NCBI RefSeq assembly: GCF_002240565.1
Contig: NZ_MZMO01000001.1
Coordinates: forward strand, 682,001 to 746,000
DNA: 64,000 bases
Direction: 5' to 3'
Source: Clavibacter michiganensis subsp. insidiosus
Lineage (GTDB): Bacteria > Actinomycetota > Actinomycetes > Actinomycetales > Microbacteriaceae
Shown: in pieces, positions 49,832-59,244 of the stretch
Position numbering within the stretch: position 1 is the stretch's first letter
Layout: each line of letters begins with the position of its first letter
Program-made: the position numbers and the translations under genes
Notes under the pieces: model-generated
What the model was told of the DNA's origin: nothing
The model's database searches: none
Seen by the model: only the letters and a program-made list of their open reading frames with translations

Positions 49832-50761
49832 TCAGGCAAGGCGGTACTGGACGTCGACCGCGGCGTCGCGGAAGGCGGCCCGTCGGTAGAGCGCCAGGGC
49901 GGGCGCGTTGTCGGCCTCGACGTAGAGGTCGACCTCGTCGTGCCCGCGCTCGGCGAGCAGGTCGAGGCCGGCGGCGAGGAGGGCGGATCCGAGTCCGCGG
50001 GCCGCGCGGTCGGGATCCACGCCGAGCACGTACACCTCGGCCTGGCCGCCATCCACCTTGAGCCAGTGGAAGCCGGCCAGCCTGCCGTCCGCGTCGCGGG
50101 CGAGGAGCAGCAGGGCCGGGTCGAACCAGGACTCCGCGACGCGGTCGTCGAGGTCGCCGCGCGTCATGCGGCCCTGCTCGGGGTGGCTCGCGAAGGCCCG
50201 CGCGTTGAGCGCGACCCAGTCGTCGGCGTCCTCGGCGGCGAAGGAGGAGAGCGCGAGGCCCGCCGGCATCGGGCGCTCGCCGAGGCCCGTGCGCGCCTCG
50301 GCGACCGACGCGCGCAGCTGCAGGAGCTCGCGGGCCCGGTCGAGGCCCGTCGCGGCGGCGAGGGCGCGGGCGGCGGGGTGGTCGCCGTGCGCCCACACCG
50401 AGACGGGCGATCCCGCGGCCTCCGCGAGCACGGCCTCGAGGAGCGCGCGGCCGACGCCGTGGCGGCGGCGGGACGGATCCACGACGAGCTCGGCCTCGAT
50501 CCCGCCGTCGCCGCGCGCGACGACGGCCGCGCCGATCGGGCTCCCGTCCGTCCCATCGACGACGAGGAGGGCGGGTCCGCCGTCGGAGCTGAGCGTGAGG
50601 CGGGTCTGCTCGTTGAACGGGGCGACGCCGTCGGCCGCGCGGGCGCGGTCGGCGAGCGCGAGGATCCCGCGGACGGCGTCGGGGGCGGGCTCGACGCGGA
50701 CGACGCGCGGGGCGTCGGGCTCCGTCGCCTCAGGCGCCGGCGGGGGCGGGAACGCGCTCAT
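49832..50761 (-). CDS. mshD: Mycothiol synthase
   Basis: MshD acetylates Cys-GlcN-Ins to give mycothiol, the main actinobacterial thiol. The 309-residue protein consists of two GNAT domains: the N-terminal (about 20-150, [17 protein letters not shown]) and the catalytic C-terminal one (about 160-309, [19 protein letters not shown]). ATG at 50761 has GAGGAGG three bases upstream, and the gene overlaps the 3' end of glnR by 32 bases, so it is coupled to it. Confidence 0.95.
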   Translation of the reverse strand: MSAFPPPPAPEATEPDAPRVVRVEPAPDAVRGILALADRARAADGVAPFNEQTRLTLSSDGGPALLVVDGTDGSPIGAAVVARGDGGIEAELVVDPSRRRHGVGRALLEAVLAEAAGSPVSVWAHGDHPAARALAAATGLDRARELLQLRASVAEARTGLGERPMPAGLALSSFAAEDADDWVALNARAFASHPEQGRMTRGDLDDRVAESWFDPALLLLARDADGRLAGFHWLKVDGGQAEVYVLGVDPDRAARGLGSALLAAGLDLLAERGHDEVDLYVEADNAPALALYRRAAFRDAAVDVQYRLA

Positions 50762-51422
50762 TGTCCTCCTCATACACGTTGAAGCGGTAGCCGACGTTGC
50801 GCACGGTGCCGATGAGCGACTCGAGGTCGCCGAGCTTCGCCCGCAGGCGCCGCACGTGCACGTCGACCGTGCGCGTGCCGCCGAAGTAGTCGTAGCCCCA
50901 CACCTCGCTGAGCAGCTGCTCGCGCGTGAAGACCCGCGACGGGTGGCTCGCGAAGAAGCGCAGCAGCTCGAACTCCTTGAAGGTGAGGTCGAGCGGCTTG
51001 CCGTGCACCTTGGCGGAGTAGCTGGCCTCGTCGATGACCACGCCGGAGGCCTGGATCTTGCTGCCCGTGTGCTCGAGCGCCGCGCGGCCGATGACGAGGC
51101 GCACGCGCGCGTCGACCTCGGCGGGGCCGGCGGAGTCGAGGATCACGTCGGTCGCGCCCCAGTCGGCGCTGACCGCGGTGAGGCCGCCCTCGGTGAGCAC
51201 GAGGATGAGGGGCGTGCCCCCGCCCGTGGTGGTGAGGATCTTGCAGAGGGACTTGGCGCTGGCGAGGTCGCGGCGGGCGTCGACGAGGACGAGGTCGGCG
51301 GCGGGGGCGTTCACGAGGCTCGCCGCATCCGCCTGGATGTGCCGCGTCCGGTGGCTGAGGAGCCCGAGCGCCGGGAGCACATCGGTGTCCGCGGACGAGG
51401 TCAGGATCAACAGCTGGGCCAC
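50730..51422 (-). CDS. glnR: GlnR-type orphan response regulator
   Basis: A 230-residue regulator of nitrogen metabolism. The N-terminal receiver-like domain (about 1-115) has [16 protein letters not shown] and [13 protein letters not shown], both typical of GlnR; the usual C-terminal phosphoacceptor Lys is not obvious, consistent with an atypical, probably unphosphorylated receiver. The C-terminal OmpR winged helix (about 130-225) has [16 protein letters not shown] and [15 protein letters not shown]. No kinase gene is adjacent. GTG at 51422 follows GGAGGA by five bases; an ATG at 51452 would add ten residues. Confidence 0.9.
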   Translation of the reverse strand: MAQLLILTSSADTDVLPALGLLSHRTRHIQADAASLVNAPAADLVLVDARRDLASAKSLCKILTTTGGGTPLILVLTEGGLTAVSADWGATDVILDSAGPAEVDARVRLVIGRAALEHTGSKIQASGVVIDEASYSAKVHGKPLDLTFKEFELLRFFASHPSRVFTREQLLSEVWGYDYFGGTRTVDVHVRRLRAKLGDLESLIGTVRNVGYRFNVYEEDNERVPAPAGA

Positions 51423-51475
51423 AGGGATCCTCCATGGATGAATTCCCCCCATGATACGTGGGGCAGGATTGCGGG

Positions 51476-51742
51476 GTGACCTCCCCCCTGCGCAGCCTCG
51501 TCCCCGTCTGGCTGGCCGCCGCCGTCGGCGCGGTCGTGGTGGCGGTGGCCGTCGGCCCCGACGCGGCCCCGCGGTGGTTCCCGCTCGTGCTCGCCACGTG
51601 CGTCGTCGCCACGTTCGTGATCCAGCTGTCCCTGCCCCGCAAGACCGGCTTCGTCGACCGCGCCGTGGGCAGCGTCGTCGGCGCGGTGCTCGTGCTCGCC
51701 GCGGCTACGGCCGTCGTGCTCCTCGTGCCCGTCGCGGCCTAG
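51476..51742 (+). CDS. Small three-helix membrane protein
   Basis: An 88-residue protein with three membrane helices (about 12-30, 36-54 and 63-86) and no other features. GTG at 51476 is the best start ([12 protein letters not shown]); the promoter overlaps that of divergent glnR. Conserved small membrane proteins of this type are common in Micrococcales; the function is unknown. Confidence 0.68.
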   Translation: MTSPLRSLVPVWLAAAVGAVVVAVAVGPDAAPRWFPLVLATCVVATFVIQLSLPRKTGFVDRAVGSVVGAVLVLAAATAVVLLVPVAA

Positions 51743-51785
51743 ACGAGCCGGTCGGATCCGGCCGCCCGTGGGGTAGATTGGGGCC

Positions 51786-51902
51786 ATGTCGTCGCTGCTT
51801 GCTCTGGAACTCTTCTTCACCGGACTGCTGGTCCTGGCGAGCCTCTCCATCGGCTGGGTGTCGCTCGTCGTGGTCTACAACCTCTTCCGCGGCCAGCGCT
51901 GA
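51786..51902 (+). CDS. 38-residue single-helix membrane peptide
   Basis: ATG at 51786 opens a 38-codon frame (MSSLLALELFF ... NLFRGQR) with one long hydrophobic helix and a short basic C-terminus. It lies 43 bases after one gene and 11 before the next on the same strand, in a gap that is otherwise full. Coding is supported by its clean position, GC-rich third positions and membrane-protein pattern; no function is known. Confidence 0.6.
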   Translation: MSSLLALELFFTGLLVLASLSIGWVSLVVVYNLFRGQR

Positions 51903-51913
51903 CCGCGCGCCGC

Positions 51914-52513
51914 ATGATCGAGATCCCGACCGGCCTCCCCGCCGAGCTCGTCCCGCTGTCCTGGCTCCTCGGCGTCTGGGAGGGCACCGGGGTCGTCGAG
52001 TACGCGGTCGGCGACGAGGTCGTCCGCCGCGAGTTCGGCCAGCGCATCAGCTTCAGCCACGACGGCCTGCCGCACCTCAACTACTCCTCGTACGCGTGGG
52101 TCGATGGCGACGACGGCCCCGTGCCCTTCGTCACCGAGACCGGCTACTGGCGCCTGCGCCGCCGCGTCACCGACGGGGACCCGGGCCCCGCGATGCTGCC
52201 GCCCACCGGCGATCGCCCGTTCACGACGGCCGAGGAGGTCGAGACGCTGCGCAACGCCGAGAGCGGCTTCGACGTCGAGGTCGCGCTCGTGCACCCGGGC
52301 GGCGTCAGCGAGCTCTACGTCGGCCAGGTGAAGAGCGCGCGCATCGACCTCGCCACCGACGCCGTGATGCGCACCGAGGGCGCCAAGGCCTACACGGGCG
52401 CGACCAGGCTCTACGGCCTCGTCGAGCGCGACCTGCTCTGGGCGTGGGACATCGCGGCGCTCGGCCAGCCGCTGCGCACGCACGCCTCCGGGCGGGTGTC
52501 GCATGTCGACTGA
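51914..52513 (+). CDS. FABP/nitrobindin-like beta-barrel protein
   Basis: The 199-residue protein has the GxWxGxG motif (LLGVWEGTGVVEY, about 19-31) and the ten-strand barrel pattern of the DUF1794/nitrobindin family, which can bind heme or other hydrophobic ligands. A His near the C-terminus (THASGRV) matches the usual position of the heme-ligand His. It overlaps the next gene by 11 bases. Confidence 0.85.
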   Translation: MIEIPTGLPAELVPLSWLLGVWEGTGVVEYAVGDEVVRREFGQRISFSHDGLPHLNYSSYAWVDGDDGPVPFVTETGYWRLRRRVTDGDPGPAMLPPTGDRPFTTAEEVETLRNAESGFDVEVALVHPGGVSELYVGQVKSARIDLATDAVMRTEGAKAYTGATRLYGLVERDLLWAWDIAALGQPLRTHASGRVSHVD

Positions 52514-53657
52514 CCCGGATCCCGCCCCGTCCCGCTCGCCCTTCCTCGACCTGCCCGGCGCCGTCGCCGCCGAGGGGCCGGATGCCGGCGTGCCCGCGCA
52601 CCTCGGATCCCTCGTGCAGGAGCAGCGCGCGCTCGCCGCGGGGACCGCGATCGTCGACCTGTCGCACCGGGCTGTCCTCTCCGGCACGGGGGAGGACCGG
52701 CTGACCTGGCTCGACTCCATCACCAGCCAGTCGCTCCGCGGCCTCGCGCCGGGGGACTCGGCCGAGACCCTCTTCCTCGACCAGAACGGCCGCCTCGAGC
52801 ACGCGGTCGGCGTGCTCGACGACGGCGTCACCACCTGGCTGCTGCTCGGCGCCGGGGACGCGGGGGCGCTGCTCGCGTACCTGCAGCGCATGCGCTTCAT
52901 GCTCCGGGTCGAGCCCGCCGACCGCACTGCCGAGCTCGCCGTCGTCGGCACCATGGGCGAGCCCGAGCTCCCCGTCGCGGCGCCCGCGGGCGTGCCGCTC
53001 GTGTGGCGGGATCCGTGGACGCACGTCGTCCCCGGCGGACACCAGTACGCGGCCGCCGCGCCGCACCCGGGCGAGGGCTGGACCTGGAGCGAGCGCCTCG
53101 TGCCGCGCTCCGAGCTGCCCGCCGTCGTCGCGCGCGCGGCGTCCGGCGACCTGCCCGTCGCGGGCGTCCTCGCGTCCGAGGCGCTGCGGATCGCCGCGTG
53201 GCGCCCGCGCTTCGCCACGGAGGTCGACGACCGCACCATCCCGCACGAGCTCGACTGGCTGCGCAGCGCCGTGCACCTCAGCAAGGGCTGCTACCGCGGC
53301 CAGGAGACGGTCGCCAAGGTCCACAACCTCGGGCGCCCGCCGCGCCGCCTCGTGCTGCTGCAGCTCGACGGGTCCGACGCGGTGCTGCCGGGCGCGGGAT
53401 CCGAGGTGCGGCTCCCCGCCGCCGCCGACGGCACCGCGGGCGAGGTGGTCGGGGCGGTCACGTCGAGCGCGCTGCACCACGAGCTCGGCCCGGTCGCGCT
53501 CGCGGTCGTCCGCCGCAACGTGGATCCCGCCCTCCAGCTCGAGGTCGTCGCCGACGACGTGCGCGTGCAGGCCATGCAGGACGTGATCGTTCCCACGGAC
53601 GCCGGCCGCTCCGCCGACGTCCCCCGCCTGCCGCGGCTCGGTGCGGTCCGCCGCTGA
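52503..53657 (+). CDS. ygfZ: Folate-binding protein YgfZ (iron-sulfur repair)
   Basis: The 384-residue protein has the GcvT-like fold and the YgfZ signature KGCYRGQE (about residue 262), whose Cys is needed for support of iron-sulfur enzymes in a folate-dependent manner. ATG at 52503 overlaps the upstream nitrobindin-like stop, so the two are coupled; the downstream transporter gene also overlaps its end. Confidence 0.93.
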   Translation: MSTDPDPAPSRSPFLDLPGAVAAEGPDAGVPAHLGSLVQEQRALAAGTAIVDLSHRAVLSGTGEDRLTWLDSITSQSLRGLAPGDSAETLFLDQNGRLEHAVGVLDDGVTTWLLLGAGDAGALLAYLQRMRFMLRVEPADRTAELAVVGTMGEPELPVAAPAGVPLVWRDPWTHVVPGGHQYAAAAPHPGEGWTWSERLVPRSELPAVVARAASGDLPVAGVLASEALRIAAWRPRFATEVDDRTIPHELDWLRSAVHLSKGCYRGQETVAKVHNLGRPPRRLVLLQLDGSDAVLPGAGSEVRLPAAADGTAGEVVGAVTSSALHHELGPVALAVVRRNVDPALQLEVVADDVRVQAMQDVIVPTDAGRSADVPRLPRLGAVRR

Positions 53658-54760
53658 GCGCGCGCGGGAGCGGTCGGCCCGTGCCGCCCGCACCCTGAGG
53701 CACCGGGCGGATCCGCGCGCCGCGCTGCTGCGCCTCTGGGGATCGGCGCCCGCGGCCCTGCAGATCGCCATCGCGGCCACGGGCGGCTGGGCCTTCGCGC
53801 ACCACGTGCTCGGCCACGACACCCCGCTGCTCGCGACGACCGTCACGATCACGAGCCTCGGCTTCGTGCGCGACGCGCGGCCCGTGCGCGTGCTCGAGAC
53901 GGCGATCGGCATGACCGTCGGGATCACGCTGAGCGAGGTGCTGCTGCTCGGCATCGGCCGCGGGGCGTGGCAGCTGTTCGTCATCATCCTGGCGACGCTG
54001 CTGGTCGCGCGACTGCTGTCGTCGAACGCCGCGTTCGCGGTCGCGGCGGGCGTGCAGGCCGTGCTCGTCGCCCTTCTCCCGGCGCCGTCCGGCGGGGTCT
54101 TCGTGCGCAGCGTCGACGGGCTCGTGGGCGGCGCGGTGGCGCTCCTCGCGACCGCGCTCATCCCGCGGGATCCGCGGCGGCAGGCCCTGCGCGAGGCCCG
54201 CCGCGTGTTCTCCGAGTGCTCCTACGCGCTCACGTCGCTCGTCTCCGCCCTGCGGCTCGGCGACGCCACCGCCGCCGACCGCGCGCTCGACCGGCTGCCG
54301 CACCCAGCCGCTCATCGACGCGTGGAGCGCCGCGGCCGACTCGGCCCTGTCGATCGCGCGCATCTCCCCGTTCCTCCGCCGCCACCTGCCGGAGCTGCGG
54401 GCCCAGCGGCGCGTGCTCGACGGCATGGACCTCGCGGTGCGGAACCTGCGCGTGATCTCGCGGCGCATCGACTTCCTGGTGGTCGACGGGGTGCGGCGTC
54501 CCGTGCTCGCCGAGCTGCTCGCCACCGTCTCGAACGGCGTGAACCTCCTCGGCCAGAGCCTCTCGGATCCGTCGGCCGCGCCCCTCGCCCAGCAGAACCT
54601 CGTGCTCGTGGCCGTGCGGCTGGATCCGCGCGAGCTCATCCCCGGCGCCCCCGTGGGAGAGGTCATGCTCGTGATGCTGCTGCGGCCCCTGCTCGTGGAC
54701 CTCCAGGTGGCCGCGGGCGTCGACGCCGACACCGCGCGCCGCGCGCTGCCCGAAGTCTAG
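53641..54760 (+). pseudogene. FUSC-family (aromatic acid exporter-like) membrane protein, frameshifted
   Basis: GTG at 53641 opens a frame encoding six membrane helices (ALQIAIAATGGWAFAHHVL ... VDGLVGGAVALLATALIP) typical of FUSC/ArAE transporters. Near 54295-54305 this frame leaves the homology and becomes Arg/Pro-rich, while the +1 frame continues with TQPLIDAWSAAADSALSIA and ends in a plausible C-terminus at 54760 (RALPEV). A single-base change would join them into about 373 residues. It is either a true pseudogene or a sequencing error. The stop overlaps the convergent methyltransferase stop in CTAG. Confidence 0.75.
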
Positions 54761-55569
54761 GCCGGCGCGACCGCCGACCAGGGCATGGTCAGCTCGCCGA
54801 GCCGCCAGCGCGCGTGCCCGCCCTCGACGGGGACGCCTGCGTCGCGCATCCGGGCGACCGCGCCCAGCCACTGCTGCCGGGGGCCGTACACGCCGAGCGG
54901 GGCGCTGAGGATCCAGCTGCGGTCGAGCAGGGCGAGCACCTCGTGCACGCGCTCACCGGGGACGTTGCGGTGGATGAGCGCCTTCGGCAGCCGCTCGGCG
55001 ACGATCGACGGCAGCTCCAGCCCCGTCAACCGCAGCGAGATCGTCAGGCTGCGCGGGCCGTCCGCGCGCACGTCGACCCAGCTCGCGACCCGGCCGATCT
55101 CGTCGCACGTGCCCTCCACCACGGATCCGCCGGGGACGAGCCGCGCCGCCATCCGCGCCCACGCCGCGGGCACGTCGGCCTCGTCGTACTGCCGCAGCAC
55201 GTTGAAGGCGCGGATCACGGTCGCCCGCTCGCCGCCGGGCAGCGGCACCTCGAACCCGCCGCGGACGAAGGAGATTCGCTCCCGGGCCTCCGCGTCGGGC
55301 CACGCCGCGAGCTGCTCGCGCGCCCGCGCCACGCGCCCCGGCTCGATCTCGATGCCCACGACGCGCACGTCCGGCCGCGTCGCGCGCAGCCGCCCGTGCA
55401 TCTCGAGCGCCGTGATCCCGCTCGCGCCGTAGCCGAGGTCGACCACGAGCGGGTCGGCCGCGGTGCGCAGCGCGTCGAGGGTCGCGATCCACCTGTCGAC
55501 GCGCCGGAGGCGGTTCGTGTTGGTCGTCCCGCGCGTCACGGAGCCGACGGGGGAGGCGGCGCCCGGCAT
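54757..55569 (-). CDS. Class I SAM-dependent methyltransferase
   Basis: A 270-residue protein with the Rossmann motif VVDLGYGASGITALE (about 42-56) and the acidic loop VVGIEIEPGRVARAR (about 71-85). The substrate is unknown. It lies between a broken transporter and gpmA and is divergent from gpmA by 35 bases; its stop codon overlaps the convergent pseudogene stop. Confidence 0.85.
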   Translation of the reverse strand: MPGAASPVGSVTRGTTNTNRLRRVDRWIATLDALRTAADPLVVDLGYGASGITALEMHGRLRATRPDVRVVGIEIEPGRVARAREQLAAWPDAEARERISFVRGGFEVPLPGGERATVIRAFNVLRQYDEADVPAAWARMAARLVPGGSVVEGTCDEIGRVASWVDVRADGPRSLTISLRLTGLELPSIVAERLPKALIHRNVPGERVHEVLALLDRSWILSAPLGVYGPRQQWLGAVARMRDAGVPVEGGHARWRLGELTMPWSAVAPA

Positions 55570-55604
55570 GGGATCAGTCTCCCATCGCTCGATAGGCTGG
55601 CCGC

Positions 55605-56360
55605 ATGGCTGAACCCCGCACCCTCGTGCTGCTGCGTCACGGCAACAGCGACTGGAACCAGAAGAACCTGTTCACCGGATGGGTGGACGTCGAGCTGAGC
55701 GAGCAGGGCGTCGCGGAGGGGCAGCGCGCCGGCGAGCTCCTCGCCGAGTCCGGCATCCTCCCCGACGTGCTGCACACCTCCGTCCTCATCCGCGCCATCG
55801 ACACCGCCAACATCGCGCTCAAGCGCGCCGGCCGCTCGTGGATCCCCGTCCAGCGCACCTGGCGCCTCAACGAGCGCCACTACGGCGCGCTCCAGGGCAA
55901 GGACAAGGCGCAGACCCTCGCCGAGTACGGCCCCGAGCAGTTCGCCACGTGGCGCCGCTCGTTCGACGTGCCGCCGCCCCCCATCGCCGACGACGACGAG
56001 TACTCGCAGTCGCGCGATTCCCGCTACGCGGACCTCGGCGACGCCCTGCCCCGCACGGAGTGCCTCAAGGACGTCATCGAGCGGATGCTCCCCTACTGGG
56101 AGTCCGACATCCAGCCCGACCTCGCCTCCGGCCGCACCGTGCTCGTCACCGCCCACGGCAACTCGCTGCGCGCGCTCGTGAAGCACCTCGACGGGATCTC
56201 CGACGCGGACATCGCGGAGCTGAACATCCCCACCGGCATCCCGCTCGTGTACCGCCTCGACGAGGACTTCCGCCCGATCGTCCCCGGCGGCGAGTACCTC
56301 GACCCGGAGGCCGCCGCAGCGGGCGCCGCGGCCGTCGCCGCGCAGGGCAGCAAGAGGTAG
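55605..56360 (+). CDS. gpmA: 2,3-bisphosphoglycerate-dependent phosphoglycerate mutase
   Basis: The glycolytic enzyme interconverts 3- and 2-phosphoglycerate. The 251-residue protein has the catalytic [13 protein letters not shown] (His about residue 11), [22 protein letters not shown] and the second His in TAHGNSLRA (about 185), with a length typical of dPGM. A strong terminator follows. Confidence 0.97.
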   Translation: MAEPRTLVLLRHGNSDWNQKNLFTGWVDVELSEQGVAEGQRAGELLAESGILPDVLHTSVLIRAIDTANIALKRAGRSWIPVQRTWRLNERHYGALQGKDKAQTLAEYGPEQFATWRRSFDVPPPPIADDDEYSQSRDSRYADLGDALPRTECLKDVIERMLPYWESDIQPDLASGRTVLVTAHGNSLRALVKHLDGISDADIAELNIPTGIPLVYRLDEDFRPIVPGGEYLDPEAAAAGAAAVAAQGSKR

Positions 56361-56375
56361 CGCCCCCGCACGCAC

Positions 56376-56414
56376 GACGAGAGCCCGACCGGATCATCCG
56401 GTCGGGCTCTCGTC
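56376..56414. terminator. Terminator between gpmA and phoU
   Basis: A perfect 17-bp stem (GACGAGAGCCCGACCGG, 56376-56392, complement 56398-56414) with a 5-base loop, in the convergent gap. Confidence 0.88.
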
Positions 56415-56460
56415 ATGTCACCGCGGTGCGGCGGGCCGGCGCGCGGCCGGCGGACGCGGA

Positions 56461-57114
56461 TCAGGCGTCGGCCTGCACCCAGTCGCCGGTCGCGAGGTAC
56501 TGCACGGTCTTCGCGATGGACACCGCGTGGTCGGCGAAGCGCTCGTGGTAGCGGCTGGCGAGGGTGGAGTCGACCGTGTCGACGGCCGCGCCCTTCCAGG
56601 TCTCGCCGAGCACCTTGTCGAAGACGCTGAGGTGCAGCTCGTCGATGCGGTCGTCGTCGTTGCGGATCTCCTCGGCGAGCTTCGCGTCCTCCGTGGTGAG
56701 GAGGTCGGTGAGCTTGCGGGCGATGGCCACGTCGAGCTGACCGAGCTCGAGGAAGGTGGGGCGCAGCGACTTCGGGACCACCTTGTCCGGGAAGCGGTAG
56801 CGCGACAGCTGGGCGATGTGCTCGGCGAGGTCGCCCATGCGCTCGAGGGACGCGCTGATGCGGAGCGCGCTCACGACGATGCGCAGGTCGCGCGCCACCG
56901 GCTGCTGGCGGGCGAGGATGTTGATCGCGAGCTCGTCGAGGCTCGTGGCGAGCTCGTCGATGCGGCGGTCCTGCTCGATGACGGTCTCGGCGAGGCTGAC
57001 GTTCGACTCGTTGAACGCGCGGGTCGCGTTCTCGATGGAGATGGCGACGAGCGCGGAGATCTCGATGAGACGCTCCTGGACCTCGTGGAGCTCCTGCTGG
57101 AACACTTCGCGCAT
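56461..57114 (-). CDS. phoU: Phosphate signalling protein PhoU
   Basis: PhoU links the Pst transporter to the SenX3-RegX3 kinase and represses the regulon when phosphate is plentiful. The 217-residue protein consists of two three-helix bundles with metal-binding motifs (EQDRRIDELATSLDE and the repeat RNDDDRIDELHLS). ATG at 57114 follows AAAGGA by seven bases. It is divergent from senX3 by 204 bases. Confidence 0.96.
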   Translation of the reverse strand: MREVFQQELHEVQERLIEISALVAISIENATRAFNESNVSLAETVIEQDRRIDELATSLDELAINILARQQPVARDLRIVVSALRISASLERMGDLAEHIAQLSRYRFPDKVVPKSLRPTFLELGQLDVAIARKLTDLLTTEDAKLAEEIRNDDDRIDELHLSVFDKVLGETWKGAAVDTVDSTLASRYHERFADHAVSIAKTVQYLATGDWVQADA

Positions 57115-57217
57115 GGGGGACGTCCTTTCAGGCCGCCCCGCTGCGAGGGGCGGGGTGGTTCTCGGGCACGGCGGACCCCGGGTGACGGGCCCACATCCCC
57201 CGACTCTGGTCATGCGA

Positions 57218-57246
57218 GGTTAACGCACGGTGCCGGCGAGCTGAAT
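57218..57246. promoter_or_regulatory. PHO-box-like repeats between phoU and senX3
   Basis: Three degenerate units at 11-base spacing (GGTTAAC 57218, GGTGCCG 57229, GCTGAAT 57240) resemble the PHO box, though less exactly than those at pstS and ppk. The gap is shared by divergent phoU and senX3, so autoregulation is plausible. Confidence 0.35.
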
Positions 57247-57318
57247 TCGCGGCCTTGTGGCCCGGGTGGCGGGTCCCCGCGGCCGGGACGCCCCGACGCC
57301 GTCTCCTAGTGTGGGCGC

Positions 57319-58482
57319 ATGGACACCGGTGCGTTGGTGCTCGTCTGCCTCCTCATCGGTCTGGCGGTCGGCGCGGGATTCGTGTGGCTGCTGCACCACG
57401 CGGCGGACCGCGGCGACCGCGCCGTCGAGATCACGAACCCCGTCGTCCCCGACGGCGTCGACCAGGTGCTCGAGGCGCTCGAGTCGGCGGGCATCGTGCT
57501 GGACCCCTCCAACAACGTGATGAAGGCGTCGCCCGGCGCCATCTCCTCCGGCCTCGTCTTCCACCAGGCGCTCGTCCACCCCGAGCTCGTCTCGATGGTC
57601 GACCGCGTGCGCCGATCCGGCGAGCCGCTGGCGGAGGAGGTGTCGCTCGCGCGCGGCCCGTTCGGCGCCGCCGAGTTCCAGATGCACGTGCGCGTCGCCC
57701 GCCTCGGCACGCGCTACGTGCTCCTCCTCGCGCAGGACCGCACCGAGTCCCACCGGCTCGACCAGGTGCGCCGCGACTTCGTGGCGAACATCAGCCACGA
57801 GCTGAAGACGCCCATCGGCGCGGTCGGCCTCCTCGCGGAGGCGCTCGACTCGTGCGCCGACGACGCCGTGCAGGTGCGGCGGTTCGCCGCACGGCTCACC
57901 ACGGAGTCGGCCCGGCTCGCGCGCATCACGCAGGAGATCATCGAGCTGTCCCGGCTCGAGGCGGCCAACGCGCTGGAGAAGGCGGAGCCTGTCGACGTCG
58001 ACCACGTGATCAGCGTCGCGCTCGACCAGGTGCGGCTCGGCGCGGAGCTCCGCGGCATCGAGCTGGCCCGCGGCAAGCGGTCGCGCTCCACGGTCTACGG
58101 CGACGAGGCGCTCCTCGTGGTCGCCGTGCACAACCTGCTGAGCAACGCCGTCAACTACTCGCCCGACGGATCGCGCGTCGGCATCGGCGTCATGGTCGAC
58201 GACGGCGCCGTCGAGGTCGTGGTCACCGACCAGGGCATCGGCATCCCCGAGGACGAGCAGGGCCGGATCTTCGAGCGCTTCTTCCGCGTCGACCAGGCCC
58301 GCGCCCGCGACACCGGCGGCACGGGGCTCGGGCTCAGCATCGTCAAGCACGTCGTGCAGAATCATGGCGGCGACGTGCGCGTCTGGTCCCGACCGGGTCG
58401 CGGCTCCACCTTCACCATCCGCCTCCCCGAGGCATCGCAGACCCCGGCGCTCGCCGGCACGGACATCGGAGAACCCACGTGA
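57319..58482 (+). CDS. senX3: Phosphate sensor histidine kinase
   Basis: The 387-residue kinase has a membrane anchor (about 4-27), a PAS-like sensor (about 45-150), the H-box FVANISHELKTPIG (His about residue 160), and a HATPase domain with NLLSNAVNYSP, DQGIGIP and GGTGLGLSIVKH. It resembles SenX3 of mycobacteria, which works with PhoU and RegX3. The stop overlaps the regX3 start (GTGA). Confidence 0.95.
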   Translation: MDTGALVLVCLLIGLAVGAGFVWLLHHAADRGDRAVEITNPVVPDGVDQVLEALESAGIVLDPSNNVMKASPGAISSGLVFHQALVHPELVSMVDRVRRSGEPLAEEVSLARGPFGAAEFQMHVRVARLGTRYVLLLAQDRTESHRLDQVRRDFVANISHELKTPIGAVGLLAEALDSCADDAVQVRRFAARLTTESARLARITQEIIELSRLEAANALEKAEPVDVDHVISVALDQVRLGAELRGIELARGKRSRSTVYGDEALLVVAVHNLLSNAVNYSPDGSRVGIGVMVDDGAVEVVVTDQGIGIPEDEQGRIFERFFRVDQARARDTGGTGLGLSIVKHVVQNHGGDVRVWSRPGRGSTFTIRLPEASQTPALAGTDIGEPT

Positions 58483-59159
58483 CACGCATCATGCTCGTCG
58501 AGGACGAGGCGTCGCTCAGCGAGCCGCTCGCCTTCCTGCTCCAGCGCGAGGGCTACGAGGTGGACGTCGTCGAGGACGGCCCCGCCGCGGTGGCCGCGTT
58601 CGACAGGGACGGCGCCGATCTGATCCTGCTCGACCTCATGCTCCCGGGCCTCCCCGGCACCGAGGTGTGCCGGGAGATCCGTACGCGCTCGGCCGTGCCG
58701 ATCATCATGCTCACCGCCAAGGACTCCGAGGTGGACATCGTCGTGGGCCTCGAGCTGGGGGCCGACGACTACGTGACGAAGCCCTACTCGACGCGCGAGC
58801 TGCTGGCGCGGATCCGCGCGGTGCTGCGCCGCCGCGTCGAGGTCGACGACGAGCCGCTCAACGTGCTCGAGGTCGGCTCCGTGCGCATGGACGTGGAGCG
58901 CCACACGGTCGAGGTCGACGGCCGCGAGATCGCGATGCCGCTCAAGGAGTTCGAGCTGCTCGAGCTGCTGCTGCGGAACGCGGGGCGCGTGCTCACGCGC
59001 GGCCAGCTCATCGACCGGGTGTGGGGATCCGACTACTTCGGCGACACCAAGACGCTCGACGTGCACATCAAGCGCATCCGCTCCAAGATCGAGCGCGAGC
59101 CGTCCGACCCCGTGCTCCTCGTCACCGTCCGCGGGCTGGGCTACCGCTTCGAGGCGTAG
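58479..59159 (+). CDS. regX3: Phosphate response regulator
   Basis: An OmpR-family regulator of 226 residues. The receiver has the acidic pocket VEDEASL, the phosphoacceptor Asp in LILLDLMLPG (about 52) and Lys in VTKPYS (about 100). The winged helix has LKEFELLELLLRNAGRV and KTLDVHIKRIRSKI. It should bind the PHO boxes found at pstS and ppk. GTG at 58479 overlaps the senX3 stop by four bases. Confidence 0.96.
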   Translation: MTRIMLVEDEASLSEPLAFLLQREGYEVDVVEDGPAAVAAFDRDGADLILLDLMLPGLPGTEVCREIRTRSAVPIIMLTAKDSEVDIVVGLELGADDYVTKPYSTRELLARIRAVLRRRVEVDDEPLNVLEVGSVRMDVERHTVEVDGREIAMPLKEFELLELLLRNAGRVLTRGQLIDRVWGSDYFGDTKTLDVHIKRIRSKIEREPSDPVLLVTVRGLGYRFEA

Positions 59160-59182
59160 GCCGCCGCCCCGCCGCCCGCCCG

Positions 59183-59231
59183 GCATGACGAAGGCCCCGT
59201 CCCCCTTGGGGGGGCGGGGCCTTCGTCATGC
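59183..59231. terminator. Terminator between regX3 and lipoprotein gene
   Basis: A 17-bp stem (GCATGACGAAGGCCCCG, 59183-59199, complement 59215-59231) is extended by TCCCCC against GGGGG inside. It serves convergent genes. Confidence 0.88.
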
Positions 59232-59244
59232 GCGGCGCGCGCGT

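Noticed and set aside
54295..54305. Programmed frameshift in the FUSC gene
   Set aside because: No slippery heptamer and no conspicuous downstream pseudoknot; mutation or sequence error is simpler.
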